A stretch of DNA of 64,000 nucleotides from JAEXOD01 sp043805435. Its GTDB lineage: Bacteria; Bacteroidota; Ignavibacteria; Ignavibacteriales; Melioribacteraceae. The notes beneath the pieces were generated by a model. That model made no database searches. It was not told where the DNA came from and worked only from the letters and a program-made list of their open reading frames with translations. The position numbers were made by a program, and so were the translations under genes. Below, piece by piece: positions 49,186-58,780 of the stretch (the stretch's first letter is position 1; each line of letters starts with the position of its first letter). Location: assembly GCA_043805435.1 (NCBI GenBank), contig JAZDHY010000119.1, positions 1 to 64,000 on the forward strand. Direction: 5' to 3'.

Positions 49186-52100
49186 ATGTCTCAAGACCAG
49201 CAAAAGAAAACCACAAAAGTATCGTCTAAAGATGGACGAAAAATATCTGTAAATTATAACCCAAACGGTAAACCTGATACAATAAATGATACCACATACG
49301 GGGAAATTAGTTATAAGTATGACATATTGGACAGAATAAAATCTGTATCGCATCCGGAACAAAAAACTATATTATTTGAATACGATAATGTTGGGAACCG
49401 TACAAAAATAACATACCCAACCGAAAGGGTAGTTAACTATAAATATAACCATAATAACATTGTTATGGAAGTAAATACAGGTGTAAAAACAACCCAATTA
49501 TTTTATGATAAATTAAATAGATTAATAAAAAAAAGACTTCCTAACGGGGTTGAAATAAGGTATGAATTTTACGAAGATGGACGATTAAACCATCTTGAAG
49601 TAGTAGACAAAAACAATGGTAAACTTGTTGATATGCGGTACAAATTTGATTTGGCCGGAAATTGTTTGGCAATCAATAAATCAGGAACAGCATTTCCAAA
49701 AGAAAAAAAAGTAAAATTTGTTTATGATGCAGAATACCGCTTAATAAAATCATCCGATACGATTGGGAATAAATGGGGCTATAAATATAATAGTGCAGGT
49801 AATAGAATTGAAAAAAAAGAGTTAATTATAAGCAAAAACAATACTAATTATACCAAAACAAATTACGTTTATAATAATAATATAATGTTAAAAGCAGGTG
49901 AGACAGAATATAAATATGATAAAGACGGTTATTTGTTTATAAAAAAGAAAACCAATGAAGAAACAAAATATGGGTTTGACGAATATGGTTTGCTTACAAA
50001 AATAACATATTTAAATGGAACTGAAGATACATATACCTATGATTATTTTGGGAGGAGAATATTTAAAAGAAAATTTAATGGAAATCTAATCCGCTATTTT
50101 TATGATGGGTATAATATAATATGCGAATATGATAAACAAGAAATACTAAGGAATGAATATATTTATGATATGGGAGCCGATCGGCTGTTATGTATTATAC
50201 GTAATGGTAACACTTATTATGCAATATGTGATTATCTTGGTTCCGTAGTAGCACTAATTGACGAAACCGGAAAAGTTGCCACAACTTATGAATATGATCC
50301 ATGGGGGCAAATATTAGAAATTAATGGTGAAAATATTAATCCGTTTTTGTTTACAGGCCGGGAATGGGATGAAGAAAGCGGTTTATATTTTTATAGAAAA
50401 AGGTATTACGATCCGCAAACAGGAAGATTTATAAGTAAAGATCCATTGTTAAAACTATTAAATGCGCCTGATAGTGTAAATCCATATATATATGTAAACA
50501 ATAATCCGCAAAGTTATATCGATCCGTTTGGGTTGTTGGATAATATGCCGGAAAATAAATCAACGTCAATGTGGTACAATTGGTTTAATCAAGGGATATT
50601 TCAACCTCAAAACAATTTCCAGGGAGCCGCAAGTTTTATAAGTGATGTTGGACAAAATTATTTAGGCACCTTGTATAAAAAAACGACTCCGGTTCCGGTT
50701 GGCGGATCAATTGGAATTCCTGTGTATAAATCGGCTGCGGCAAACAACATTGGAGGTTTTATAGGAACCACATTAAATGTAGTTGAATTTATACCCCATG
50801 TTATTAATTATAAAAACTATTTTTCAAATCCTACCGATAGCGAAAATGCATTTTTAAGTCTTTCTCAAACCGCTGCTGAAATGGCCGGAAGTACATATGG
50901 TGGAACTTATGGTGCCTCTCAAGGATTACAAGCAGGTATTCTTTTAGCAACACTTTGTTCTCCAATTGGAGCTGTTGGGGTGAGTACCGCAATAGTAGTA
51001 ACGTCTGTAATTGCAGGCGGAATGATAGGAGGTGCAATTGGAAGTGCAATAATGGGCAATATTAATAAATTTGCTGTGAATAATATTAGACAGGCAAATA
51101 ATGTAGGGGGGATATTATTAAATCAGGCGGCAACATTAGTAACAGATCTGGAAGAAATTATTGGGGCCTATTGGGATAATAACATAGGCCAACTGGTATT
51201 GCTTGGTAAAAAAAATGGCAAACAGCTAAACGTTAATTTCCCGGTGATGGATTTAGACCATCTTATGGTTGCGTTGCGGGCGGTTTATACCGATGAAAGT
51301 TTGGGTGTAAGCATTGATCCTGCCGACTCATATCTAAAGAATGGAAATATACCTCCTAGCGGCACAAATATGAATGTCCGGTATCTTGGCAACACAAAGG
51401 AAACACAATTTGGCGCAATATTATTTGAAGCCGATCGTATATTAAAATGTTTGAGCCTTGGTGTTGATAACGTTGATAAAAAACCTGTGGTTTATAAAGT
51501 GCAAGGTTACAGAAATGAAATTCAAATGCATTATGAACCCTCAGATTTTGTGCCTGAAATAATAAAGCTTTTTGATGAGTTTAAACGGGAAACAATAATA
51601 GAATACACAAATGCTGCAAAACAAAGTTCAAATGAACCCTCTGAAGAATTTATCAAAAAGTTTACCCATAGTTTAAATTATTTAGTTGAAACATTGAAAA
51701 CTGAATATATTAATAAAACAAATTACAAATCTTCAAAAGGAGGCAACACTTGGAATAGATACTGGTTTGAAATTGAAGATATGAAACTTGAGTTGGGTGC
51801 AAATGAATCAGCAGATAGAAGTGTTTTATTCTTTGGAAAGGCTTCTCTTAAAGTAAAAACGGAGTATATATCATCTCAAAAAAAACGAGAAATAAATAAT
51901 ATTAAACAGGATTTTAACGAAAGGTTCAATCAATTTTTTGAAAGGTTTAAGGATGATATTAAAATTAACTGCGGAAAATATTTAATAGAAACCGGATCCA
52001 GAGATTTAAGTAAAAAATATTTAGATTTATTGATGATTTCGGTATACGGTTTATCAGCTATGTCGCAGGCTAAATATATTTCCTCTGTTACAGAATCAAA

Positions 52101-54420
52101 GGCCGAAGAATTTGCGCTTCATTTATCTTTAAACTTTGACAAATATGCTGAAAAAATTCCGGTTTTTGAAAGATTACGTGAAATAGCAAAAATAACCGCA
52201 ATTGCAAAATGGTTAAAAGATAGTGGTAAACCGATTGATCTTTCATTAATACATAATTATCAATTAATTAAAGTGCCAACACCCGATGTTACACCGGGGT
52301 TTAAAGCTTCCGAGGGAAAAAAATATTTTGATAACAATGTAAATATTATACAAAATTATTCAATTTATGGTGGTGTAAGTTTTGATTTTAAGTATCAAGC
52401 TAGAATAGATGATGCTAAATCTAATACATTAAAAAAAGAAGCATTAAAAGGGAAACCCTTAATTCCGGTACCGGCATGGGACTTTGTGTTTGATGGAAAT
52501 GTAATGCGGGCATTAACATTTCCATTGACAAAAAACCAAAATAACTATAAAGTTACACATACAGATTATTCTTCAGGTTTAAGTGATAAATACCCTCTTG
52601 AATTAAAACGTTCGTATAATTCATTTGATGTAAAAGATTCTCTGTTTGGAATGGGGTGGAAGCTGAATATCCCGTATAAAATTATTAACTTCAACAAAAA
52701 GAATAATTCCGATGTTTTATTAATTGATGAATTCAATGCAATAACTTATAAATACCGTTATATAAAAGAAAAAAAAGCGTATTGTTTTGTGACTGATGAA
52801 AAAAGAGAAGGAAATGTTATTAATTTCGCTTATGATCAATATAAGTTTATTAAAAAGAATATGTTTGGTGAATTTGTTTTTTATTCTAGCCAAAACTCGG
52901 TTTTTTATTTTAATAAAGAAGGATGCCTAATTGCAGTATCGGACGGTAAAAAAAGAAGAATTAAATATAATTACAAAAAGAACAAACTTACAGGCATGTC
53001 GGATACCAATGGAAATAAATTACGTTTTATTTATGATAATGAAAACCGGATAAACAAAATTATTTGTTCGGACGGTAAAACACTTAACTATATTTATAAT
53101 TCTTCCGGTGAACTTGTTCAAGTATATAATAGTGCTGTGAAAAAGGGAATATTTAACTATACGTATGATAATAAGCATTTTTTAATAAGCGTGTACGATG
53201 CTTCATCTAAAATACTTGTCTTAAATAATTATGATTCCTTGGGTGGGATAGTTAAGAAAAAACAAGATTCATTTACGGATGAAAATGGCAACCTAATAAC
53301 AAGGTATTTTGATTATGTTAATAGATTGACTAAAACGGAAGATACGTTTGGAAACAAAACGGTTTATCAATATGATGGCAATAATTACCTAATCAAGACA
53401 ACTTATAGGGATTCACAAAACAGAGAAACTATTATTGAGCAAAATAAAGAAAATGGTATAATAAAGATAACTAATCCATTAAAAAGTGTAACACTATATG
53501 TTTACAACGAACTTGGAAATCTTACATCAATAACTGATGCAAATGGTGATTGTTCTACTTTTAAATATGATGAAGAAGGAAATTTTACCATGGCAAAAGA
53601 TGCGCTTGGTAATGAATGGAAACTAATTAATAATTCTAAAAACAAGCGGATAATAGAAGATCCTAATGGTAATAAAACCGAATATATATTTAACGTTCGG
53701 GAGCAATTAACCAAAACGAAAAATAAGAATTCTTCTGTTCGTTTATATTATGATAATAATGGGCAATTAATTAAAAGCAAGGATGGGAATGGTAAAGTAT
53801 TCAGATATTTTAATAATAACTCCTTTTCTAAACGAAGCAAGGGAAGATTTGTTGAGTTGTCTGCATGGTTCTTTGAAAGAGTTAATGGAACATTCATTGA
53901 GGGTATATTATCTCCTCTGCTTGGAAGCTCTTTGATTGTTCAAATGGCTTTGGCAATTGTGTTGGGTGGAATAATAGGTGGAGTGACTGAATATATTTCA
54001 ACATGGTTTTCTTCAATAACGGATGTAAATATTATTAGTTTGTTAATTACAAACACAAATATCATTCCTTCAATAATAATTGGTGCATTAGCATGTGCGG
54101 CGGCCTGTGGGTTTGTTGGTGCAGGAGCTGGTGCGGCAGTTGGCTCCTTAATAGGTTGGTTAATTGCAAGCTTATTCGAATCAATTTCGGATAAATATTT
54201 ATCTGATAGATTTTATTTAATTTCGAAGATAATTTCGTGGATTATTATTATGTTAGTAAGCTGGTGGATTGGAATATTAATGCAAAAGTTGTATGAGCGA
54301 TTCATCCGCAGGTATAATTTGTTAAATAAAATTGTTACATATATAATTATTAGTCTTTTTGTTTTATCTGTATTGATATTAATTCATTCAATATTGGTAT
54401 TTGCCATTAATACTCTTTAA
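49186..54420 (+). CDS. Giant RHS/YD-repeat protein with permuted module order and C-terminal membrane segments
   Basis: In this 1744-aa protein, residues 1-450 are YD repeats ending in a canonical RHS core (GLYFYRKRYYDPQTGRFIS, NPYIYVNNNPQSYIDPFGL, with DPFGL at 446-450). In polymorphic toxins a toxin follows here and the protein ends. Instead about 650 residues of unknown sequence follow, including a Gly/Ala-rich hydrophobic stretch near 565-630. Then LELKRSYNSFD...FGMGWKLN (about 1138-1160), the usual beginning of an RHS protein, leads into a second YD-repeat block to about 1545. Four or five membrane segments fill about 1570-1744. There is no signal peptide. The gene is the last of the tubulin-like cluster, 220 bp after the coiled-coil gene; no immunity gene follows. 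Confidence 0.85.
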   Translation: MSQDQQKKTTKVSSKDGRKISVNYNPNGKPDTINDTTYGEISYKYDILDRIKSVSHPEQKTILFEYDNVGNRTKITYPTERVVNYKYNHNNIVMEVNTGVKTTQLFYDKLNRLIKKRLPNGVEIRYEFYEDGRLNHLEVVDKNNGKLVDMRYKFDLAGNCLAINKSGTAFPKEKKVKFVYDAEYRLIKSSDTIGNKWGYKYNSAGNRIEKKELIISKNNTNYTKTNYVYNNNIMLKAGETEYKYDKDGYLFIKKKTNEETKYGFDEYGLLTKITYLNGTEDTYTYDYFGRRIFKRKFNGNLIRYFYDGYNIICEYDKQEILRNEYIYDMGADRLLCIIRNGNTYYAICDYLGSVVALIDETGKVATTYEYDPWGQILEINGENINPFLFTGREWDEESGLYFYRKRYYDPQTGRFISKDPLLKLLNAPDSVNPYIYVNNNPQSYIDPFGLLDNMPENKSTSMWYNWFNQGIFQPQNNFQGAASFISDVGQNYLGTLYKKTTPVPVGGSIGIPVYKSAAANNIGGFIGTTLNVVEFIPHVINYKNYFSNPTDSENAFLSLSQTAAEMAGSTYGGTYGASQGLQAGILLATLCSPIGAVGVSTAIVVTSVIAGGMIGGAIGSAIMGNINKFAVNNIRQANNVGGILLNQAATLVTDLEEIIGAYWDNNIGQLVLLGKKNGKQLNVNFPVMDLDHLMVALRAVYTDESLGVSIDPADSYLKNGNIPPSGTNMNVRYLGNTKETQFGAILFEADRILKCLSLGVDNVDKKPVVYKVQGYRNEIQMHYEPSDFVPEIIKLFDEFKRETIIEYTNAAKQSSNEPSEEFIKKFTHSLNYLVETLKTEYINKTNYKSSKGGNTWNRYWFEIEDMKLELGANESADRSVLFFGKASLKVKTEYISSQKKREINNIKQDFNERFNQFFERFKDDIKINCGKYLIETGSRDLSKKYLDLLMISVYGLSAMSQAKYISSVTESKAEEFALHLSLNFDKYAEKIPVFERLREIAKITAIAKWLKDSGKPIDLSLIHNYQLIKVPTPDVTPGFKASEGKKYFDNNVNIIQNYSIYGGVSFDFKYQARIDDAKSNTLKKEALKGKPLIPVPAWDFVFDGNVMRALTFPLTKNQNNYKVTHTDYSSGLSDKYPLELKRSYNSFDVKDSLFGMGWKLNIPYKIINFNKKNNSDVLLIDEFNAITYKYRYIKEKKAYCFVTDEKREGNVINFAYDQYKFIKKNMFGEFVFYSSQNSVFYFNKEGCLIAVSDGKKRRIKYNYKKNKLTGMSDTNGNKLRFIYDNENRINKIICSDGKTLNYIYNSSGELVQVYNSAVKKGIFNYTYDNKHFLISVYDASSKILVLNNYDSLGGIVKKKQDSFTDENGNLITRYFDYVNRLTKTEDTFGNKTVYQYDGNNYLIKTTYRDSQNRETIIEQNKENGIIKITNPLKSVTLYVYNELGNLTSITDANGDCSTFKYDEEGNFTMAKDALGNEWKLINNSKNKRIIEDPNGNKTEYIFNVREQLTKTKNKNSSVRLYYDNNGQLIKSKDGNGKVFRYFNNNSFSKRSKGRFVELSAWFFERVNGTFIEGILSPLLGSSLIVQMALAIVLGGIIGGVTEYISTWFSSITDVNIISLLITNTNIIPSIIIGALACAAACGFVGAGAGAAVGSLIGWLIASLFESISDKYLSDRFYLISKIISWIIIMLVSWWIGILMQKLYERFIRRYNLLNKIVTYIIISLFVLSVLILIHSILVFAINTL

Positions 54421-54990
54421 AATTTCTTTTTTTGTGTGTTATGTATGCGATGCTGAAGAGTTATATGATAGGGTATAATATTAATAATATTATATATGAA
54501 TTTTAAACGAATTTTTTAATGTTGAGAACAGCAAAATTTTTATGTTGTTTAGTTAAAAAATCTTCAACATTTCAAAATAATGGTGGTGCCGTATAACATC
54601 AAAATAAAATGTTACCGAAATATGGGAATAAATAAGTCGTTAAGTTTTTAAAATACAATAACGCACCGATAGGCTCGTTATTGATTAAATGTGTTCGGCA
54701 TGTACAATAACTAAGTAGTTCAAGTCTTTTACGAAATAGAATAGTAGTAATCATCAGTCGATGAAAAGGGTGTCCATCGTGAGGTGGAATTTGACAGAAG
54801 TTGTATTCAAAGGCACTATTTGACGAACAGAAACTGCAGAAAAGGCGGGTACAAGTAAAACAAAACAAAGCCCTTATTCTTTTCCTCGTTTATTGGTTTA
54901 AGTGATTAAAAATATCAATTTTTTAAGTTTCTATTACAAAATTAGGGCTAAATATATTCCAAGTGTTTTATAAACCACAATTAAAAATAT
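54421..54990. other. Intergenic region downstream of the RHS gene
   Basis: No protein gene is called. It contains the group II intron fragment described separately. A minus-strand open frame here (54599-54868) is the antisense of that RNA-like sequence and has an implausible Cys/Phe-rich composition. Confidence 0.6.
54650..54870 (+). ncRNA. Fragment of a group II intron (domain I region)
   Basis: Several words match the conserved 5' domain of bacterial group II introns in the right order: AAGTAGTTCAAG (54713-54724), CTTTTACGAA, GGTGTCCATCGTGAGGTGGAA (ends 54789), GACAGAAG (54793-54800), GACGAACAGAAACTGC (from 54822) and AAAAGGCGGG. No intron-encoded reverse transcriptase and no recognisable domain V/VI follow, because an unrelated minus-strand gene begins at 54991. 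The element is therefore a truncated relic. The boundaries are approximate. Recognition is from memory of intron consensus, not from an alignment. Confidence 0.65.
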
Positions 54991-55353
54991 TTACAAATTA
55001 AAATTCAATAAAATTTTACTAATAACAATGTTAACAATTACGGCAAAACCTACACCAATAAAATTTACAACCAAATCGTAAGGATCATAAACATTTTGCA
55101 TAATACCAAATCCATTTGTCAATTCAAATAATTCGAGTATTGATAGAGATAATAAAGCCAAAACATAATTGTTTAACTTGAGTTTTTTGGAGCCGATTTC
55201 AACTAAAAAGAATATTGCAAAAGAAATTGAAAAATTACCTAAATAACTTCTTACAAAATCGATATATTCTCCGGTATAAGATCTTTTTAATATAAGCCCA
55301 AAGACTCCAATAATTATCAAAACCAACTTAATTACTTTTTCTTTATCATTCAT
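54991..55353 (-). CDS. VanZ-like small membrane protein
   Basis: This 120-aa protein has four hydrophobic segments. It ends with LFELTNGFGIMQNVYDPYDLVVNFIG, matching the VanZ-like signature E-x-x-Q-...-D-x-x-D-x-x-x-N-x-x-G in spirit. The start is the ATG at 55353; the upstream TTG at 55365 is less likely. It is a cytoplasmic-membrane protein of unknown substrate (VanZ confers teicoplanin resistance in enterococci, but most homologues are uncharacterised). The gene stands alone on the minus strand. Confidence 0.65.
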   Translation of the reverse strand: MNDKEKVIKLVLIIIGVFGLILKRSYTGEYIDFVRSYLGNFSISFAIFFLVEIGSKKLKLNNYVLALLSLSILELFELTNGFGIMQNVYDPYDLVVNFIGVGFAVIVNIVISKILLNFNL

Positions 55354-55453
55354 AAAGCAGCTCAATTAAAATATTTATTTTTACATAATATATAAAACAT
55401 TCGGTAAAAAGTACAATATTTTTCTAAATATCTTGTGGAGTATCCAAACTATT

Positions 55454-55486
55454 TAAAACAAAACCGCCCCAATTTATGGGGCGGTT
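55454..55486 (-). terminator. Rho-independent terminator (minus strand)
   Basis: Arms AACCGCCCC (55462-55470) and GGGGCGGTT (55478-55486) form a strong GC stem. Read on the minus strand it is followed by TTGTTTTAAAT. It terminates the minus-strand pair 57241-55510. Confidence 0.85.
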
Positions 55487-55509
55487 CTGTTAATATCTAA
55501 AAAATAATT

Positions 55510-56787
55510 TTAAGTGTTTTTAATTTGGTTTATTTTTTTACTTTTTCCAACTACCATAACAATTAAAACAATAATAACCAGTACTAAAACACCAATAACA
55601 AGAACATAAATCCAATTAGGCATTGGTTCGCCAAGCGACTCGTGCCATTTATCTAATTTGTTATCAATATCGCTAATCTGGTCATTTGAAAGCATTTTAT
55701 AGCGTGTTAAAAGAGGAATCCATACTTCAGCAATATTTGCATTCCATACGCTGTCTGCAAACGTATTATAAGCGGCAAACAGTTCTTCGCTATTTTTTTG
55801 CTCAACATTTTTCATTTGTTTATCAATATAATTATTTACGGCAGTGTAAAATGATTCGCCGTCGTAAAATCTTTCTAAGGTTATATCTTTAATTCTAAAT
55901 TGCACATCAACATTTTGCCAAATATTTTCGTTAATGGTGGAATCCCATTTTCTTAGCATACCATCAACAGCAGCAAGTTCGGCATCCTTTTCTTTTGGTG
56001 AAGCATAAACCTGGGCGATTTTTGGACCAATTGCCGACCAACGTGAACGGAATTCGTTTTGCTCTTGTTTAAGTTCGTCTAATTGTGGTGTAGTGAAAGC
56101 ACTTGATTCCATAAATTTAATATTATCGCTAATCAACCGTTTAATATTATCCAACATATTAGAACTTTTAAACTTAACATATAATTCTTTTTTCTCTGCA
56201 TCGTTCATGCTTTCAACATTATGTTCTTTATCAAAAAACAAACTATTGGCTAATTCATCAATTAAGCTGTTACGTTTTTTTGAGTTTTCACGTAATTTGG
56301 ATAATAACGATTTGAGTGAATCAACCGTTTTTTTATCTTTTTTATTGCTTTCGCGTAAACTTACAACCTCACGTAAAGTAGTGTAATAATCTTCGCTTAA
56401 TTTATTTACAAATTCCTTTAATTCTTCAAGTTTACCTTTTAAATCTGTAACTTCAACTTGTAATTCGCCAATTTGACCTAATTTGCCTTTAGCAACTTCA
56501 ATTTTTTTGTTAATTTTTTCAAAAGTACTTTCAAATGTTTCAGGATATAAAGCTTTATCCAACAATGTTTTTTTTGCAATATATTTGTCTTTTAATGCAG
56601 CGGTTTGGCTTTCAAAATCCGGAATTTCGGTAACGCTTTGCGCTTTATCAATATCAGCCTCTAAAGTTTGAACGGCAGATTTGAAGTTTTTGGTAATTTC
56701 CAAGTCCGAACCTTGTGCTTTTATTTGAGTAAAAGATAAAAAAGCAACAAAGCTTAATAAAAAAGTAATAACAATTTTATTTTTCAT
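55510..56787 (-). CDS. Exported coiled-coil protein with C-terminal membrane anchor
   Basis: The 425-aa protein starts at the ATG at 56787, preceded by GGAGG on the minus strand. It has a signal peptide (residues 1-25, ending IKAQG) and long heptad-rich helices over residues 70-180 (LQVEVTDLKGKLEELKEFV). A globular helical part to about 385 and one hydrophobic segment (residues 391-414, IYVLVIGVLVLVIIVLIVMVV) before a basic tail follow. The predicted topology is periplasmic body with an inner-membrane C-terminal anchor. Family not recognised. It overlaps the upstream lipoprotein gene by 11 bp, so the two are co-translated and may interact in the envelope. Confidence 0.68.
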   Translation of the reverse strand: MKNKIVITFLLSFVAFLSFTQIKAQGSDLEITKNFKSAVQTLEADIDKAQSVTEIPDFESQTAALKDKYIAKKTLLDKALYPETFESTFEKINKKIEVAKGKLGQIGELQVEVTDLKGKLEELKEFVNKLSEDYYTTLREVVSLRESNKKDKKTVDSLKSLLSKLRENSKKRNSLIDELANSLFFDKEHNVESMNDAEKKELYVKFKSSNMLDNIKRLISDNIKFMESSAFTTPQLDELKQEQNEFRSRWSAIGPKIAQVYASPKEKDAELAAVDGMLRKWDSTINENIWQNVDVQFRIKDITLERFYDGESFYTAVNNYIDKQMKNVEQKNSEELFAAYNTFADSVWNANIAEVWIPLLTRYKMLSNDQISDIDNKLDKWHESLGEPMPNWIYVLVIGVLVLVIIVLIVMVVGKSKKINQIKNT

Positions 56788-57241
56788 TTTTACCTCCAAC
56801 AATTCCTTCGTTAGTTAAAACAATTGGGGTTCCGTTTTTTACCAATAATTCAATATTAGGTTCGCGTTGGTTAAAAGCAGGATTTTCAATTCCTTTTGTG
56901 TTAACTAAAATTTTATTGGTAAGTTTTAAACTACCTTCGGCAGCAACAAACACATAAACATTTTTAAAATTTGATGCTGTTAAAAAATAAAATCCTTTTT
57001 CGTTTCTTATAATATGAACTTCGCTGCCGGCAAATTTATCGGCTGCTGCTGTTTCATCAAAAAACATGTTTTTAACATTAATTGTTACTGCGTAACGATT
57101 TTCCGTAATATTTCCACTTTCGTCAACTTTTAAGGCACTCTCAAGAGGCCATGCAAAGTTTACCGGAGTTAGTAGTAACGAACTGCAACCGGCAAAAAAC
57201 GAACTCAATACAAAAAATACGGCTAAAAATTTTAACCTCAT
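56777..57241 (-). CDS. Envelope lipoprotein
   Basis: This 154-aa protein has a lipoprotein signal with lipobox SSFFAGC (Cys at residue 19). The mature part is mostly beta-strand (RYAVTINVKNMFF, VHIIRNEKGFYFLTA). Family not recognised. It is the first gene of a two-gene minus-strand operon with the coiled-coil protein, and its 3' end carries that gene's ribosome site. Confidence 0.7.
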   Translation of the reverse strand: MRLKFLAVFFVLSSFFAGCSSLLLTPVNFAWPLESALKVDESGNITENRYAVTINVKNMFFDETAAADKFAGSEVHIIRNEKGFYFLTASNFKNVYVFVAAEGSLKLTNKILVNTKGIENPAFNQREPNIELLVKNGTPIVLTNEGIVGGKNEK

Positions 57242-57399
57242 TTTAACTCCATTTATATTAATTTAAATTTAAACAAAAAGTAAAAATACCTAAAACAAAA
57301 TTTAACAAAAAAAATAGATTTTTGTTAATTAAGTTTTAAAAACCACATTAATTTAATAATATATAAAAAATAATCATACAAACTAAAATAAAAAATTGG

Positions 57400-57819
57400 T
57401 TAAATGTTATTATTTATAATTAAGGCAATGTTTTTTAATTCCTCCATGGTCGGTTTATCTGATTTTTCAATACGTAATTTGAAATTATCACCTTTATATC
57501 TTGGGATAATGTGCAAATGGCTGTGAAAAACCTCCTGACCTGCAGCAGCTCCGTTGGCAATAAAAAAATTTGTTCCTTGACATGTTACAACATTACTTTT
57601 TCGCAATGCTTTTTCAATTTTAATAGCCGTATTAAACAGATGGTTCCCTGTTTCTTCGTCATAATCTTTTGTTTCGGTAAAATGTTTTTTTGGTACAACT
57701 AATAAATGTCCCGGATTAATTGGTGAAATATCCATAAAAGCAAATGTGAAATCATCTTCATAAACTTTATTTGAAGGTATTAGCCCGCTAATTATTTTAC
57801 AAAAAATGCAATTTTCCAT
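57400..57819 (-). CDS. HIT-family hydrolase (HINT/Ap4A-type)
   Basis: This 139-aa cytoplasmic protein has the full histidine triad HSHLHIIPR (H99, H101, H103) near the C-terminus and the N-terminal CIFCKI zinc-type pair plus INPGHLLVVPKKH (residues 34-46), the normal HINT layout. It hydrolyses nucleoside phosphoramidates or dinucleoside polyphosphates. It is divergent from the DUF3078 gene, with 96 bp between them serving as a shared promoter region. Confidence 0.92.
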   Translation of the reverse strand: MENCIFCKIISGLIPSNKVYEDDFTFAFMDISPINPGHLLVVPKKHFTETKDYDEETGNHLFNTAIKIEKALRKSNVVTCQGTNFFIANGAAAGQEVFHSHLHIIPRYKGDNFKLRIEKSDKPTMEELKNIALIINNNI

Positions 57820-57915
57820 TTTATTCCTTAAATTTTATTTGTAATATTAAAAAATAATTAAAATGAATTAAATAAGCACTAAATATAATCAAAAAGTAAT
57901 TTTAATGAGGAAAAT

Positions 57916-58758
57916 ATGAAATTGGTTTTAATGCTTCTTACCATAGTTGATTTATTAGGCGCAAATGCTCCAACTGATACTACCAAGACAAACGGTATTT
58001 ATTCGTCTGGTGTTGCCGGTCTAAATGTAAGTCAAATTGCCTTTACAAATTGGTCGCAAGGTGGCGAAAACTCGTTAACATGGTCGGTTTTTGGTGATTT
58101 TGGTTTGAAATATGTAAAAGACTCTATGGTGGTAAAGAATAACTTAAAAATATCGTATGGTAAAACTAAAAATGGTGACGAGAGTTATAAAACCAACAAT
58201 AACGAAATTTATTTAGAGTCGGTATTGTTGTATAGAGTAGGCTGGCAGATTGACCCATATTTTAGTAACACGGTACGGACGGTAATAACAAAAGGATTTG
58301 ACTATAGCAATCAGGAACCTATGCCTATTTCTAATTTTTTTGACCCGGGTTACATTACACAAAGTATTGGATTTAGTTACAATAAAATTACCGGTTTTTC
58401 AACTCGGCTTGGTGTGGCCATTCAGGAAGTATTTACTGACAAATACCGGAATTATTCCGATAAGCCCGATACTAAGACAAAAATTGAAGCATTTAAGTTT
58501 GAAACAGGTATGGAATCTGTTTCGGAAGGAAAATTTACGCTGCACGAAAATTTGTTATTAACAAGCAAATTACGTTTATTTACACGTTTTGAACATATTG
58601 ATGTTTGGGATGTGAGATGGGACAATACAATAGTAGCAAAAATTACTTCACTGGTAAATGTAAATCTTAATGTTTTAATGATTTACGAAAAATCTCAATC
58701 GTTAAAAACACAACTAAAAGAGGCTTTACAACTTGGTATTACTTATACATTATTTTAA
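57916..58758 (+). CDS. DUF3078 outer-membrane protein
   Basis: This 280-aa protein has a short signal-like N-terminus and the characteristic GLNVSQIAFTNWSQGGENS motif (about residues 34-52), followed by beta strands of barrel type and a C-terminal YTLF. DUF3078 proteins are FCB-group outer-membrane proteins of unknown role. A weak AGGAAAAT precedes the ATG. It is followed after 22 bp by the MscS-like gene, probably in one transcript. Confidence 0.82.
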   Translation: MKLVLMLLTIVDLLGANAPTDTTKTNGIYSSGVAGLNVSQIAFTNWSQGGENSLTWSVFGDFGLKYVKDSMVVKNNLKISYGKTKNGDESYKTNNNEIYLESVLLYRVGWQIDPYFSNTVRTVITKGFDYSNQEPMPISNFFDPGYITQSIGFSYNKITGFSTRLGVAIQEVFTDKYRNYSDKPDTKTKIEAFKFETGMESVSEGKFTLHENLLLTSKLRLFTRFEHIDVWDVRWDNTIVAKITSLVNVNLNVLMIYEKSQSLKTQLKEALQLGITYTLF

Positions 58759-58780
58759 CAATCATCAATAGGGTAATTAC

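Noticed and set aside
53830..54420. C-terminal toxin domain on the RHS protein
   Set aside because: The last 170 residues are multiple hydrophobic membrane helices with no nuclease, deaminase or protease motif. No small immunity-like gene follows.
54599..54868. 89-aa minus-strand open frame rich in Cys and Phe
   Set aside because: It is the antisense of the group II intron-like sequence and has no ribosome site or plausible fold.
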